Origin: Prochlorococcus sp. AG-402-A21
GTDB taxonomy: Bacteria > Cyanobacteriota > Cyanobacteriia > PCC-6307 > Cyanobiaceae
Length of the DNA: 64,000 nt
Assembly (NCBI GenBank): GCA_003279655.1
Contig: QCHI01000007.1
Location: 1 to 64,000 of the forward strand
Direction: 5' to 3'
Part shown: positions 36,287-44,563 of the stretch, piece by piece
How the letters are laid out: each line of letters starts with the position of its first letter
Position numbering within the stretch: the stretch's first letter is position 1
The notes under the pieces: generated by a model
Database searches by the model: none
Told to the model about the DNA's origin: nothing
Seen by the model: only the letters and a program-made list of their open reading frames with translations
Translations under genes and position numbers: made by a program

Positions 36287-36433
36287 ATGAAAACAGCACA
36301 AGATAGATATTTTGAATGTTTAGAAGTTTGTATAGAAGACGAGCAGGGAAAATCTTGTCGACAGGTTTGTGCACCTATTTTAAATGATGATCCTTTTGAC
36401 CATCCTACGGTTCCTATAATTAATAATAAGTAA
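36287..36433 (+). CDS. 48-aa twin CX3C protein
   Basis: ATG 36287. MKTAQDRYFECLEVCIEDEQ and SCRQVCAP give two CX3C motifs nine residues apart (C10/C14 and C24/C28). This is the arrangement of small-Tim-like helical hairpins held by two disulfides or of a metal site; bacterial examples this small are not well described. The tail is acidic/proline-containing (NDDPFDHPTVP). No signal peptide. It has its own terminator 13 bases downstream. Confidence 0.65.
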   Translation: MKTAQDRYFECLEVCIEDEQGKSCRQVCAPILNDDPFDHPTVPIINNK

Positions 36434-36445
36434 ATAAGGATATTG

Positions 36446-36482
36446 AAAAACTTTTAACTTTTAAATTTAAAAGTTTTTATTT
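36446..36482 (+). terminator. Rho-independent terminator after the CX3C gene
   Basis: AAAAACTTTTAA (36446-36457) pairs perfectly with TTAAAAGTTTTT (36467-36478), with the T-run in the 3' arm. It is AT-rich, so of moderate strength. Confidence 0.6.
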
Positions 36483-36579
36483 TTCTACTATATATTGCTG
36501 TGTTAATGGTCACTTTAATTATTGGAAGTTCTTATGACGAAATTGAATTAGCTAAGATGGTATAAATTTTTTTAAAATC

Positions 36580-36738
36580 ATGGATACACCTATTACACAC
36601 ATTAATATAATTAATGCAATCTTAGCCCTGTATGTTATTGGTTACCAAATATCAATATGTTGTGATTGGAGCTGGATTCCAATGAGCAAGGAAGATTATC
36701 AACTTCCTTATCAAGATAAGTGGAGTAACCTCAGTTGA
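36580..36738 (+). CDS. Small membrane protein, 52 aa
   Basis: ATG 36580: MDTPITHINIINAILALYVI forms one hydrophobic segment, followed by SICCDWSW and a polar tail ending KWSNLS. Adjacent Cys residues and three Trp are unusual for this size. No family recognised. Bases 36739-36931 hold nothing supportable. Confidence 0.55.
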   Translation: MDTPITHINIINAILALYVIGYQISICCDWSWIPMSKEDYQLPYQDKWSNLS

Positions 36739-36931
36739 TGATACTTTATATCTTTTACCAATTTAGTTATAATTAGTAAGCAAATCTCCAATATCATTAT
36801 TTTTAAATATATTTATCCATTTACCACATAAAAGTTCAATAGAAGTATCTATTAGTTTTAACTTCAAGTGGGTTTAAAACTTAAAAATAATAGATTAATT
36901 ACAAAAATAGTAGATTAATCATTTAGAAAAA

Positions 36932-37108
36932 TCAAATGTTTTGAACAACATGAAATAGTCCAAATGAATAACCTCCGATCAGTATCCATCCAAGTATTGC
37001 TGATATTATTGTAGACCTTCTGTTGTGCCTTCTGATTGCATTCTCTATCATTTCATTGACATCATCTCTATTTATTAAATTTGTAGATTTTGGATTTGTA
37101 GAAGTCAT
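36932..37108 (-). CDS. Small membrane protein, 58 aa
   Basis: ATG 37108: MTSTNPKSTNLINRDDVNEM, then a basic helix (AIRRHNRR) and one membrane helix (about residues 33-52, IISAILGWILIGGYSFG). The N-terminus resembles small Prochlorococcus membrane proteins with a polar head. Not recognised. Confidence 0.6.
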   Translation of the reverse strand: MTSTNPKSTNLINRDDVNEMIENAIRRHNRRSTIISAILGWILIGGYSFGLFHVVQNI

Positions 37109-37743
37109 TTGTTTTCTGTAAATTTAATGATTTGAGATCATTTGATTAATCTATGCCTGAACAAATTCAATAAGATCATGGATTTGTTGAGGAAGAGAGT
37201 TGGTGCCAGACTTATTAGCGATACAGGCTTAGTACCGACAAATGATGGCGACAATAACTTTTTGTATGTAAATATTTGTTAAGACTATAATGGAATTTTT
37301 TGGATGTTGTGTAGGTAAAATCACTTTAATGTGATTTTGAGCATGAATCGTTATCCGTTGGCTGCAGTTTTGTTGTTTTCTTGATTTCATTTGATCGACT
37401 AAGGAGGACTCGATTTTTCATTTGTTCCAAAATTAAGCAAGGCACAAAGTATGTTCTAATACTTATCGTTCTAATATTTCATAGTTAATTTTTTATTCAC
37501 TCTTTCCTCATTCAACCTAACGATAATAGTTTCTTCTCCTGCGCTTTCTTTTCCTTTAATTTTAATGGCAGAAACAAAATCATTACTAATCAATCACCTA
37601 TTTAGATAGATCAGCAGTTAGAAAGGCAATAGTTTATATTTTTGAGTTCTCAATATATTGTTGCGATATCTAATCTTTATATAAGAAACATCTGTTTTCT
37701 TTTTAGTTCTATAATTCAGTAAAGTATATATATTATTAGTATC
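37109..37743. other. 635-base region without a supported gene
   Basis: Contains a possible 34-codon ORF (37178-37282, starting MDLLRKRVGARLI) that I do not trust, and an AAAATCAC/GTGATTTT hairpin at 37317-37338. The patch around 37180-37420 is less AT-rich than its flanks, so an uncharacterised small RNA is possible. Nothing firm. Confidence 0.4.
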
Positions 37744-38196
37744 TTAATTATATTCATTATTGTCAGTTTCATTCCTTTCTAAAAGCTTTCTAGTAAGATA
37801 AGAATATGAAGCTTGATGTTTTTCTTTCCATTCTTTATGTTCTTTTATTTGCTTTTTTAATTTTTCTAAACTTTCTTTTTCTTCTGGATAAACTCTCTCT
37901 AAGTATTCAGGACTTAAATTTATATTACCTTCAAACTCATAAACCATTTCCTCGAAAGATTCGCATATCCCAAGCACGTCTGCCATGAAATCCTCAAACT
38001 CATCAATTTTTAACTCTTGAAGAACTTTTCTTAATTTACTTTGGCTGGATTCTTCTGGCTCCCATTCTTTTTTTAACACATGAAGAAGATTTAGTTGCCC
38101 AATTCTGTCAAGAAGATCCCACTTGGATGCATCATCTGCTGAGTAAAAATAGGAACCATCTCCAGATTGGTAGAACTTGCCTCTTTCTATATCCAT
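37744..38196 (-). CDS. Hypothetical acidic protein, 150 aa
   Basis: ATG 38196: MDIERGKFYQSGDGSYFYSA. Rich in Glu and Lys with predicted long helices (EKESLEKLKKQIKEHKEWKE), no membrane segment. The middle (ADVLGICESFEEMVYEFEG) is strongly acidic. Family not recognised. It lies in the small-protein island. Confidence 0.65.
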   Translation of the reverse strand: MDIERGKFYQSGDGSYFYSADDASKWDLLDRIGQLNLLHVLKKEWEPEESSQSKLRKVLQELKIDEFEDFMADVLGICESFEEMVYEFEGNINLSPEYLERVYPEEKESLEKLKKQIKEHKEWKEKHQASYSYLTRKLLERNETDNNEYN

Positions 38197-38416
38197 TTAT
38201 ATTAAATCTTTTTTAAAAGGTTTATTTTGATAATACATTTGATTTTCTTTGTTAATAACTAAATTAGACTCTTTTTCAAGTAATCAATTTTGTTCTATTT
38301 TATAAGTCTTAGGATAGCATTCCTTTTGAATTCTTTCTGTATTTTTGATCATTTTTAGATTTATTATTTATTCATTCGTTAAATTCATCTTATATTCAGA
38401 GTTATTAATTATTATT

Positions 38417-38818
38417 TTAATCAAAGAAATCCAATGGAAATGGACCAATTGTTTTTGTATTTAATGAATTATCAAAATTTTGACAACTAATTAATATACC
38501 TTCTCCCAAGCCAAATTCAATTCTAGCGTGGATTTCACCTGTTTTTTGGTTTGCCTTTAAAAATATTGGACCATCCTTTCTAGGTATGGTGATGCATCTC
38601 ATCTCATCGTATTCAAACTTTTGTTCTATTTTTCTAATTGCATTTATTCCTTTTTTCAATGAAGGAGACATGACTCCTATAGTTAACCATTCTGATTTAT
38701 TAATAATATTTATAAGTTCTGTCAAGAGTAGTTTTGACTGTTCTTTTGTTAGTTTAGGAGCCGATCTCAATTTATTAAGGTCTTCTAATCTCCTTATATC
38801 AATATGTTTTGTAGTCAT
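38417..38818 (-). CDS. DUF1824 family protein
   Basis: 133 aa. EWLTIGVMSPSLKKGINAI, PIFLKANQKTGEIHARI and GILISCQN with the closing GPFPLDFFD match the DUF1824 pattern found in cyanobacteria. Function unknown, soluble. A core-like gene within the island. Confidence 0.75.
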   Translation of the reverse strand: MTTKHIDIRRLEDLNKLRSAPKLTKEQSKLLLTELINIINKSEWLTIGVMSPSLKKGINAIRKIEQKFEYDEMRCITIPRKDGPIFLKANQKTGEIHARIEFGLGEGILISCQNFDNSLNTKTIGPFPLDFFD

Positions 38819-39061
38819 TTAAACATTTTTCTTTCTATGTTATCAGCCAGAGAAACTTTCGATCTTTTAATAAAAGCCATGTTTATATTTACTTGTTCTT
38901 TGATTTATTGTTGATTGTCCACATTAATTAAAACTAATATATATGGAATAAAAGTTAATAATACTATATCTAAAACAATCATTATCTAATAATATACTTT
39001 GTTCTAGCTAGAACTTTTCAACTTTAAATCAGATAGTAAAATAGGATTTTTTTAGTCTATC

Positions 39062-39253
39062 TTAATTAAGATTGTTAGATTCTTTTATCCTCCTGGATTC
39101 ATGCAGTCGTTCCAATTCGTTATAGACTGCACGTAAGGTTTTTTGTAAATGATCTGAATTCTCGATTGCTCCAAGCGAACTCATGGCTTTTATGAGGCTT
39201 TCTTTTGCTTCTATCAAACCCCGACATTGCGTGCTACCAGCTTCAGAGGACAT
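39062..39253 (-). CDS. Small hypothetical protein, 63 aa
   Basis: ATG 39253: MSSEAGSTQCRGLIEAKESL, then two helices (LQKTLRAVYNELERLHESRR). Soluble helical hairpin by composition. No family recognised. The 240 bases between it and the DUF1824 gene hold nothing visible. Confidence 0.6.
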   Translation of the reverse strand: MSSEAGSTQCRGLIEAKESLIKAMSSLGAIENSDHLQKTLRAVYNELERLHESRRIKESNNLN

Positions 39254-39426
39254 CTTTATGAGAATTGGTGGTTTGTAGAGTTATTATATCTATTCTTTTA
39301 AATGATTAATTCTCTTTCAACTTTTTAAATTGTTATTTTTATTATTTCTTTAACTTCACTTTAGATTCTTAGGCTTGACGAAGCCAGTTTTTGTAATTAA
39401 AAACAAAATTAAGACTTTATATTTTG

Positions 39427-39696
39427 ATGGAAAAAGTAGAAAACTTAGACGGCCCTATTGGTTGGCTTATCGATCCTCACAATAAATGGGCCATTCATTT
39501 TGACGTTAAAAAGCTAACTAATGAAAAGAGCTCTGAAGATTACACTATTGATATGTGGGGAGTTGTTCCAAACGCTAAATCTATGAAATTTAAAAGTAGA
39601 AGAAAGGTCACGAAACAAGACTCATTAAAGACATGGAATCAATTGCTTGAATCAAATTGGGTTGAGTTTGATTTTGATAAAAAACAAACAGCTTAA
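39427..39696 (+). CDS. DUF1651 family protein
   Basis: 89 aa from ATG 39427. DGPIGWLIDPHNKWAIHF at the start, KSRRKVTKQDSLKTWNQLLE and SNWVEF near the end match DUF1651, a family confined largely to marine picocyanobacteria and often in variable regions. Function unknown. Confidence 0.8.
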   Translation: MEKVENLDGPIGWLIDPHNKWAIHFDVKKLTNEKSSEDYTIDMWGVVPNAKSMKFKSRRKVTKQDSLKTWNQLLESNWVEFDFDKKQTA

Positions 39697-39767
39697 AAAT
39701 CATTTAATTTAATGGGCATTATCTTTTATTCTAGTTACTATTAATTCATGTATTTATGGTTTGAAAA

Positions 39768-40028
39768 TTGCTTAATTTTTTCTATAAACTTTTCAAATTA
39801 TTAATTATTTTTTCAGCTGTAATTACTGGATGGACTTCGATTATATTGTTATCTAACACTACATTTAATTTAGAGATTAAGGATCTGATGGCTAAGATGT
39901 ATTTGAATCAAAAGAATTTCATTTTCAATGTTAAGGATCTATCACTTTTATTAGTAAAAGATGCTAATGAGCGTTTCTCTGAAAGGGATCAAAGAAACTT
40001 TAGAATTAATCAGGCTAAGAATAAATAA
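39768..40028 (+). CDS. Small membrane-anchored protein, 86 aa
   Basis: The frame starts at TTG 39768; no ATG comes before the membrane helix (about residues 8-30, KLLIIFSAVITGWTSIILLS). A charged soluble tail follows (LVKDANERFSERDQRNF). Signal-anchor type topology. Not recognised. Confidence 0.55.
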   Translation: MLNFFYKLFKLLIIFSAVITGWTSIILLSNTTFNLEIKDLMAKMYLNQKNFIFNVKDLSLLLVKDANERFSERDQRNFRINQAKNK

Positions 40029-40113
40029 AGATGATACTTATATTCTTATGTTTAATAAACGTTTAAAACTATTAATATAAATTGGTATTTTATTAATCTA
40101 GAGAGTTAAAAAA

Positions 40114-40578
40114 TTGTCAAGTAAAACACTTTATTTAGCCTCTCCATATGGCTTTTCTGAACACTGGAGATCAAAACTTTTACCGGATTTTATTAATAAG
40201 TTTGAGTCCATGGGAGTAGAGGTTTTGGAACCTTTTTCCCGTAATGGCAATATAGATTTTTCTACTTCTGGCTGGGCTAATAAAGTTGCATGCTCAAACA
40301 TGAGTGATCTGAGGCAATCTAATGGTTTTTTTGCAATAGTTAATGGAACCCCTCCTGATGAGGGTGTCATGGTTGAACTTGGAATAGCCATTGCTCTAGA
40401 AAAACCTATATTTTTATTTAGAGATGATTTTCGTAAATGTACTGATTCTGATGAATACCCCCTTAACTTAATGATTTTCTTGGGAATTCCTTCTGATTCA
40501 TGGAAAGATTTTTATTATTCCTCCATTGATGAGTTTGATTGTGAAAATAAAGCTTTTTATAAATGGTTAATAAATTAA
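40114..40578 (+). CDS. Nucleoside 2-deoxyribosyltransferase-like protein
   Basis: 154 aa from TTG 40114. LYLASPYGFSEHW at the N-terminus, DLRQSNGFFAIVNGTPPDEG and VMVELGIAIALEKPIFLF are the PF05014 blocks: the Asp contacts the nucleobase/sugar and the Glu of VELG is the catalytic nucleophile position. The family moves deoxyribose between bases or hydrolyses nucleotides. It has its own terminator. It precedes an MTHFR-like gene by 101 bases. Confidence 0.82.
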   Translation: MSSKTLYLASPYGFSEHWRSKLLPDFINKFESMGVEVLEPFSRNGNIDFSTSGWANKVACSNMSDLRQSNGFFAIVNGTPPDEGVMVELGIAIALEKPIFLFRDDFRKCTDSDEYPLNLMIFLGIPSDSWKDFYYSSIDEFDCENKAFYKWLIN

Positions 40579-40581
40579 TCT

Positions 40582-40618
40582 AATATTCTTTTATTACTTT
40601 AACAAGAATATTTTTATT
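40582..40618 (+). terminator. Rho-independent terminator after the deoxyribosyltransferase gene
   Basis: AATATTCTT (40582-40590) pairs with AAGAATATT (40604-40612), then TTTTATTTT. AT-rich stem of 9 bp with a 13-base loop. Confidence 0.6.
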
Positions 40619-40679
40619 TTTAGTACTGTATCTATATGATAAAGTCGATTTTTAAAATTTCTTTTATTTTATTTAGCAA

Positions 40680-41525
40680 ATGAAGGATGTTTTTTTTGAC
40701 TTGGATAATATAAGGATAGAAATATCTTTTAAATCATTTGTAGAACTTCGTAAACTCCTATTTTTCTGTCAGGAAAATAATCTTTTAAAAATAAATATAC
40801 CTTGTAAAAATAACTTGAAAAAAGATTTTCTATTAGAATCAGTTAAGATTTCAAAAGAAGAATTTCCAAATATTGATATTATTCCTCATTTTAGTATTCT
40901 TCATGAATTTAAAAGAAATAGGATTAATACTCAGGAGTCTTTTATTAAATTTCTTCAGGATGTGGCCCATTTAGGTTGCAAGCAAGTACTTCTTGTTTCT
41001 GGTTCTCAAAAAAGGTCTACTTTCGATTCTGTTGATGCTTTAAATTATCTTAAAGTTAATACTCTATTATTTAATCAAGATATTTCTATTGGCGTAGCAT
41101 TTAATCCTTATCTACCTAACTGTTTGTTTGATGAAGAGATTATAAGATTAGAAAAGAAACTTCATTCAGGTTTAGTAAGTTCTATCTGGATTCAATTTGG
41201 CACGGACTATCAACTTCTCAAAAGTAGGATGGAAGTCTTATCAGATATAATATCAAGGTCTATGGTGAATAATTCTAAAACCTCAAAGATCATTCTATTT
41301 GGCAGTATTTTGATTCCTTCTAAACAATTTTTAGCTAGATTTAGGTACAGACCATGGAAAGGTGTTTATTGTTCCAGTAACTTTTTAGAATCAGTAGACT
41401 TTGCTAGCAATTTAGTATTGAAGTTATTAACAACTTATAAAGAAAATCAAATTTACCCAATAATTGAAACTAATATTTCTACTGCAGATCATTTGAGGAA
41501 ATTAAAAACTACTCTGAATTTATGA
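40680..41525 (+). CDS. Divergent MTHFR-like TIM-barrel protein
   Basis: 281 aa from ATG 40680. IIPHFSILHEFKRN, FLQDVAHLGCKQVLLVSGSQ, IGVAFNPYLPN, and LEKKLHSGLVSSIWIQFGTD follow the order of methylenetetrahydrofolate reductase strands. The LxGD motif, whose Asp tunes FAD in MetF, reads VSGS here, and the N-terminal catalytic Glu region is weak. It may bind folate or flavin without the standard reaction, or do something else. The assignment is by strand pattern only. Confidence 0.55.
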   Translation: MKDVFFDLDNIRIEISFKSFVELRKLLFFCQENNLLKINIPCKNNLKKDFLLESVKISKEEFPNIDIIPHFSILHEFKRNRINTQESFIKFLQDVAHLGCKQVLLVSGSQKRSTFDSVDALNYLKVNTLLFNQDISIGVAFNPYLPNCLFDEEIIRLEKKLHSGLVSSIWIQFGTDYQLLKSRMEVLSDIISRSMVNNSKTSKIILFGSILIPSKQFLARFRYRPWKGVYCSSNFLESVDFASNLVLKLLTTYKENQIYPIIETNISTADHLRKLKTTLNL

Positions 41526-41647
41526 TTCCATAGGATACATAAATAAAATTTAGTTTATACAAATATTTTTTATTATTTTCAATTTGTTTATATAAAGTTT
41601 AAAAATTTGCTTTAACTATATTGATTCTCAAATTAAATTGACCATTA

Positions 41648-41761
41648 TTATATATAAATAGCTCTTTTTCTTAAAGCTCTATTTAAAACTGAATTAATGG
41701 TTTGAAGGGATTCATCTCCATTTTCTTGCTCTAAAGAAGTAGACTTGAGGTGGTATAAAAA
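41648..41761 (-). pseudogene. Possible gene remnant without start codon
   Basis: The frame reads FLYHLKSTSLEQENGDESLQ and TINSVLNRALRKRAIYI before a stop, protein-like in composition, but no ATG, GTG or TTG precedes it and a stop lies just upstream. It sits next to another broken ORF in a decayed stretch. Confidence 0.25.
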
Positions 41762-41775
41762 TTAGTTTCACTATC

Positions 41776-42090
41776 TTAGTTGGCTAGATAATTGATTAAA
41801 CATGTAAGCAACAGAAACAAGAGCAGTTGTGAATTTCTTTTAACCCTCCCCCATCTTTCTTTATGAATCACCTCCGCTTTTGTTTTGGAAGTGAATATTG
41901 CTCTTTCTTTTATAGGAAGGATTATTTCGATATTTGGACAACTAATTAACGATTTCATCTGTTCTACTTTTGCTTTGAAGATCCAGTAATCAACTCTTAC
42001 TCCATATTTAGTGTCTCACTCTTGTTCCCTTTTTTTCTTGGTTACTGTGAGATGTTTATCCCATTCTTCACGGTCGATTGAAATTTCCAT
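41776..42090 (-). pseudogene. ORF interrupted by an in-frame TGA
   Basis: From ATG 42090 the frame reads MEISIDREEWDKHLTVTKKK and REQE, then TGA (42018-42016), then continues open as DTKYGVRVDYWIFKAKVEQM through KAEVIHKERWGRV to a stop at 41776. The two parts are in the same frame and both look coding. This suggests a gene of about 104 codons broken by one nonsense change; readthrough cannot be excluded. No family recognised. Confidence 0.45.
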
Positions 42091-42117
42091 TAATTTATTT
42101 AAAGCGAATTGATTAAA

Positions 42118-42321
42118 ATGTTTTCATCAAGAAAAAAAACAGTTCAAAAAATAGCTCCTCAGTCAAATTCTTTCGCTGAAGATACTTTTTTGCTTAGGAG
42201 AGGCTCTGAAGCAACTAGGTATAAGGTTGCGGCTTTAATGATGTTTATCGCTGGCTTTGGCTTACTTACTTTGGGAACTTGGATTCTAAACGATTTTAAT
42301 TTTCTTACTTTTACTAATTAA
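42118..42321 (+). CDS. Small single-helix membrane protein, 67 aa (paralogue of 8004-8198)
   Basis: ATG 42118 is favoured over TTG 42109. The polar head MFSSRKKTVQKIAPQSNSFA is followed by RYKVAALMMFIAGFGLLTLG as membrane helix and TWILNDFNF. The helix region aligns with the 64-aa protein at 8004. Divergent from the broken ORF at 41776-42090. Not an Hlip by motif. Confidence 0.65.
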   Translation: MFSSRKKTVQKIAPQSNSFAEDTFLLRRGSEATRYKVAALMMFIAGFGLLTLGTWILNDFNFLTFTN

Positions 42322-42446
42322 GTAAGTAATTAACTTGATACTTCTTTATCTAAAAAAGCATTTTATTAAAAAATAAGAACTACTTTTGAATGTAATTGAT
42401 AAATTATTTCTTATGTATCCTAGGGTTATGAAATAACTCATTTTTA

Positions 42447-42782
42447 ATGTCAAATTCCTGGGATAATTATTTTGCTCATTTTTCGGACTGGGATGATGCT
42501 CATTGTTTTAATGTAAGGTTGGAATTGAAATTTGAAGATGAATTAAAGAGACTAGGTTATGTTGAATATGTTAATTCGGATGAGATGTTTCTATTAGATA
42601 ATAATATTTCTAATCAAAGCCTCCCTAAAAGTAAAATCTATAAAAAAAATAAGAACGAAATCTTATTAAGTTTTGAAGTTCCTTATGATTGGTCAATTGA
42701 TACAGATTGGGAGGATAAAGCTCTTGTTCTTCTTGGATTATCAGATGAGTGGGTCATAGACTCAGCAGTTGAAGACAAATAA
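42447..42782 (+). CDS. Hypothetical acidic protein, 111 aa
   Basis: ATG 42447: MSNSWDNYFAHFSDWDDAHC. Acidic, with many Trp and Asp residues (PYDWSIDTDWEDKALVLLGL). No membrane helix. Family not recognised. Confidence 0.65.
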   Translation: MSNSWDNYFAHFSDWDDAHCFNVRLELKFEDELKRLGYVEYVNSDEMFLLDNNISNQSLPKSKIYKKNKNEILLSFEVPYDWSIDTDWEDKALVLLGLSDEWVIDSAVEDK

Positions 42783-42836
42783 ATAATTATTTTCTTATGC
42801 TTTTCAAATTATATTTAAAATAAATTTTATTCATGT

Positions 42837-43103
42837 TTATGAGTAAAAAATAAGTGCAAGACCTTTTTGAGTTAAATAAAACTCTTTCTCTTCTCGGCTT
42901 AAATCCATTGCCAACTCCTCCCCTTCTTTAATTGCCAGCTCATAAGGAGGTTTTGAAGGAGAAATTCCTTTATAAATTGCTGCAATACCCAATGGAGTTG
43001 CATTCCATGCGAAATTAGCTGTTTCTCCTATCGGCGGCTGGTTTAAGGCTTCTTCAAGAAGATTACATGAATTTGATTTAGGTCGAGTTGTTGTTGATGT
43101 CAT
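42837..43103 (-). CDS. Hypothetical protein, 88 aa
   Basis: ATG 43103 is preferred over a TTG four codons upstream. MTSTTTRPKSNSCNLLEEAL, then AIKEGEELAMDLSREEKEFY and TQKGLALIFYS. Small and soluble. Not recognised. It faces the 111-aa gene tail to tail with 54 bases between. Confidence 0.6.
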   Translation of the reverse strand: MTSTTTRPKSNSCNLLEEALNQPPIGETANFAWNATPLGIAAIYKGISPSKPPYELAIKEGEELAMDLSREEKEFYLTQKGLALIFYS

Positions 43104-43293
43104 GTTTATATGCAAGATTTCTTATAAAAAAAACTTTTGAGTGATCCTTAGAAGAAGATATACTTCCACTTTCTAGTACATTGAATTGTTTTATGCGTGA
43201 ATTTTGTTGATCTCTGCATTCTTTATAATGCCCAACTCTTTTATTGTTCTCAACCCTAGATAGATTAATTAAATCAATTAAAAAATATTCTTA

Positions 43294-43689
43294 TTACTTA
43301 TCTTGCATTTCTTTTTGGAATAAAATAAATTGTTTAAATTGTTCAAATAACTCTTCATTATAATTTCCCTTTTGTTCGGATAAATCTAACTCTGGATTAT
43401 GTGTATTTTTTTTTGTGTTGTAAATTATACCTTTATCTGAGATTAATTCATCAAGATCATTATATTTAAAGGTTGAACTACTCATTCTATTTTGATTGCC
43501 ATATAATTTCTTTCTAATTAAATTATTTGAATTTTGAAGATTAAAACAACCTCTTGCTATTAATGCCTCTTCAACTAAGATCCCTACAACTTTTGATTGG
43601 CTTAATTTTTCTTCGGTTGCAATTTTAGTGATTGTCTCTTGAGCATTAATTGAAGGAAGATAGCCAATTCTTTTTCTTAATGAGGGCAT
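43294..43689 (-). CDS. Ribbon-helix-helix-like protein, 131 aa
   Basis: ATG 43689. The N-terminal MPSLRKRIGYLPSINAQETI and LSQSKVVGILVEEALIARG give one beta strand followed by two helices, as in CopG/Arc DNA-binding proteins. The C-terminal two thirds are polar and probably disordered. It could be an autoregulator or an orphan antitoxin; no toxin partner is seen next to it. Confidence 0.65.
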   Translation of the reverse strand: MPSLRKRIGYLPSINAQETITKIATEEKLSQSKVVGILVEEALIARGCFNLQNSNNLIRKKLYGNQNRMSSSTFKYNDLDELISDKGIIYNTKKNTHNPELDLSEQKGNYNEELFEQFKQFILFQKEMQDK

Positions 43690-43776
43690 ACATACATACC
43701 TATTTGACTAGAAATTTAATTTACTTTACCTTTTGGGTGAATTAAAATATTATATTTATTTCTTGATGTAAGATTT

Positions 43777-43953
43777 TTAAAAGATCCAATCGTCTAACAT
43801 TATTTTAGATTTCTCCATTTCATTGTTAGCTTTAAGTTCATTTATTCTTTTTAGCGCTGAATATGCCATTTCTCCTTTTTCCCAAAAACGAATGTGATTT
43901 ATAGGGCTTATAAGATTAGATTCATTCCCAGAATTTGTGGTTTTTTTAGCCAT
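43777..43953 (-). CDS. Small hypothetical protein, 58 aa
   Basis: ATG 43953: MAKKTTNSGNESNLISPINH, then WEKGEMAYSALKRINELKAN and a C-terminal LDDWIF. Soluble, helical. It lies upstream of the RHH gene on the same strand (87 bases) and may share its transcript. Not recognised. Confidence 0.55.
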   Translation of the reverse strand: MAKKTTNSGNESNLISPINHIRFWEKGEMAYSALKRINELKANNEMEKSKIMLDDWIF

Positions 43954-44122
43954 TATAAAAAACGAGTGATATATTAAGTTGAATTAAATAGTTATGTTTT
44001 TTCCACAATAGACTATTGACGTGTTCTTCTATTGAAAATAAAAAATATTGTGAAACAAATACTTTATAAACTTAGTATTTAAAACAGTAGATTTTTTAAG
44101 ATATAACTTTGATAAATGAACT

Positions 44123-44338
44123 TTAGTGCTTTTTATCTTCAGGAAATTCGGGTTTCTCTTTCTTTTTTCTCCTTCCGTCTGAAAGCTCTAGTAAAGTTGA
44201 AAGTTGTTCATATACTGATCTTAGTGATGACAACTCTGGAAGCAAACCGTCGTTTCTTAGATCTTCATCCATATATCTCAGCTCTTGTCTCACGTAGGAC
44301 AGAATAGATTTTGCTTCGTCTCTTTTTGGGCCAGCCAT
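44123..44338 (-). CDS. Small helical protein, 71 aa (paralogue of 47380-47583)
   Basis: ATG 44338: MAGPKRDEAKSILSYVRQEL, then DGLLPELSSLRSVYEQLSTL and a Lys-rich tail KKKEKPEF. It aligns along nearly its whole length with the protein at 47380. Soluble helical hairpin with basic tail. Family not recognised. Confidence 0.7.
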   Translation of the reverse strand: MAGPKRDEAKSILSYVRQELRYMDEDLRNDGLLPELSSLRSVYEQLSTLLELSDGRRKKKEKPEFPEDKKH

Positions 44339-44563
44339 ATTTTTTTTATTTTTTGAAAAGATACAACAAAAATGAACTGAATTAAGATTTCAACTGCGTA
44401 TCAAGACAATATGTTTCTAGGCTAAAAAGAAAATTATTTAATTTAAATCATAATCTTCTTTTTATTTTTTAGAATTCAACCATTGACTCAATCAATAAAA
44501 GTAATAAATAAATAATTTATATATTATTTTATTAAACTTAAATTATTGGAACTTTATTATTTG

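Noticed and set aside
37317..37338. AAAATCAC/GTGATTTT hairpin as a terminator
   Set aside because: No T-tract and no clear gene just upstream on either strand.
43294..43953. Toxin-antitoxin pair (RHH protein with the 58-aa neighbour)
   Set aside because: The neighbour has no toxin-like motif and the genes are 87 bases apart; no support beyond adjacency.
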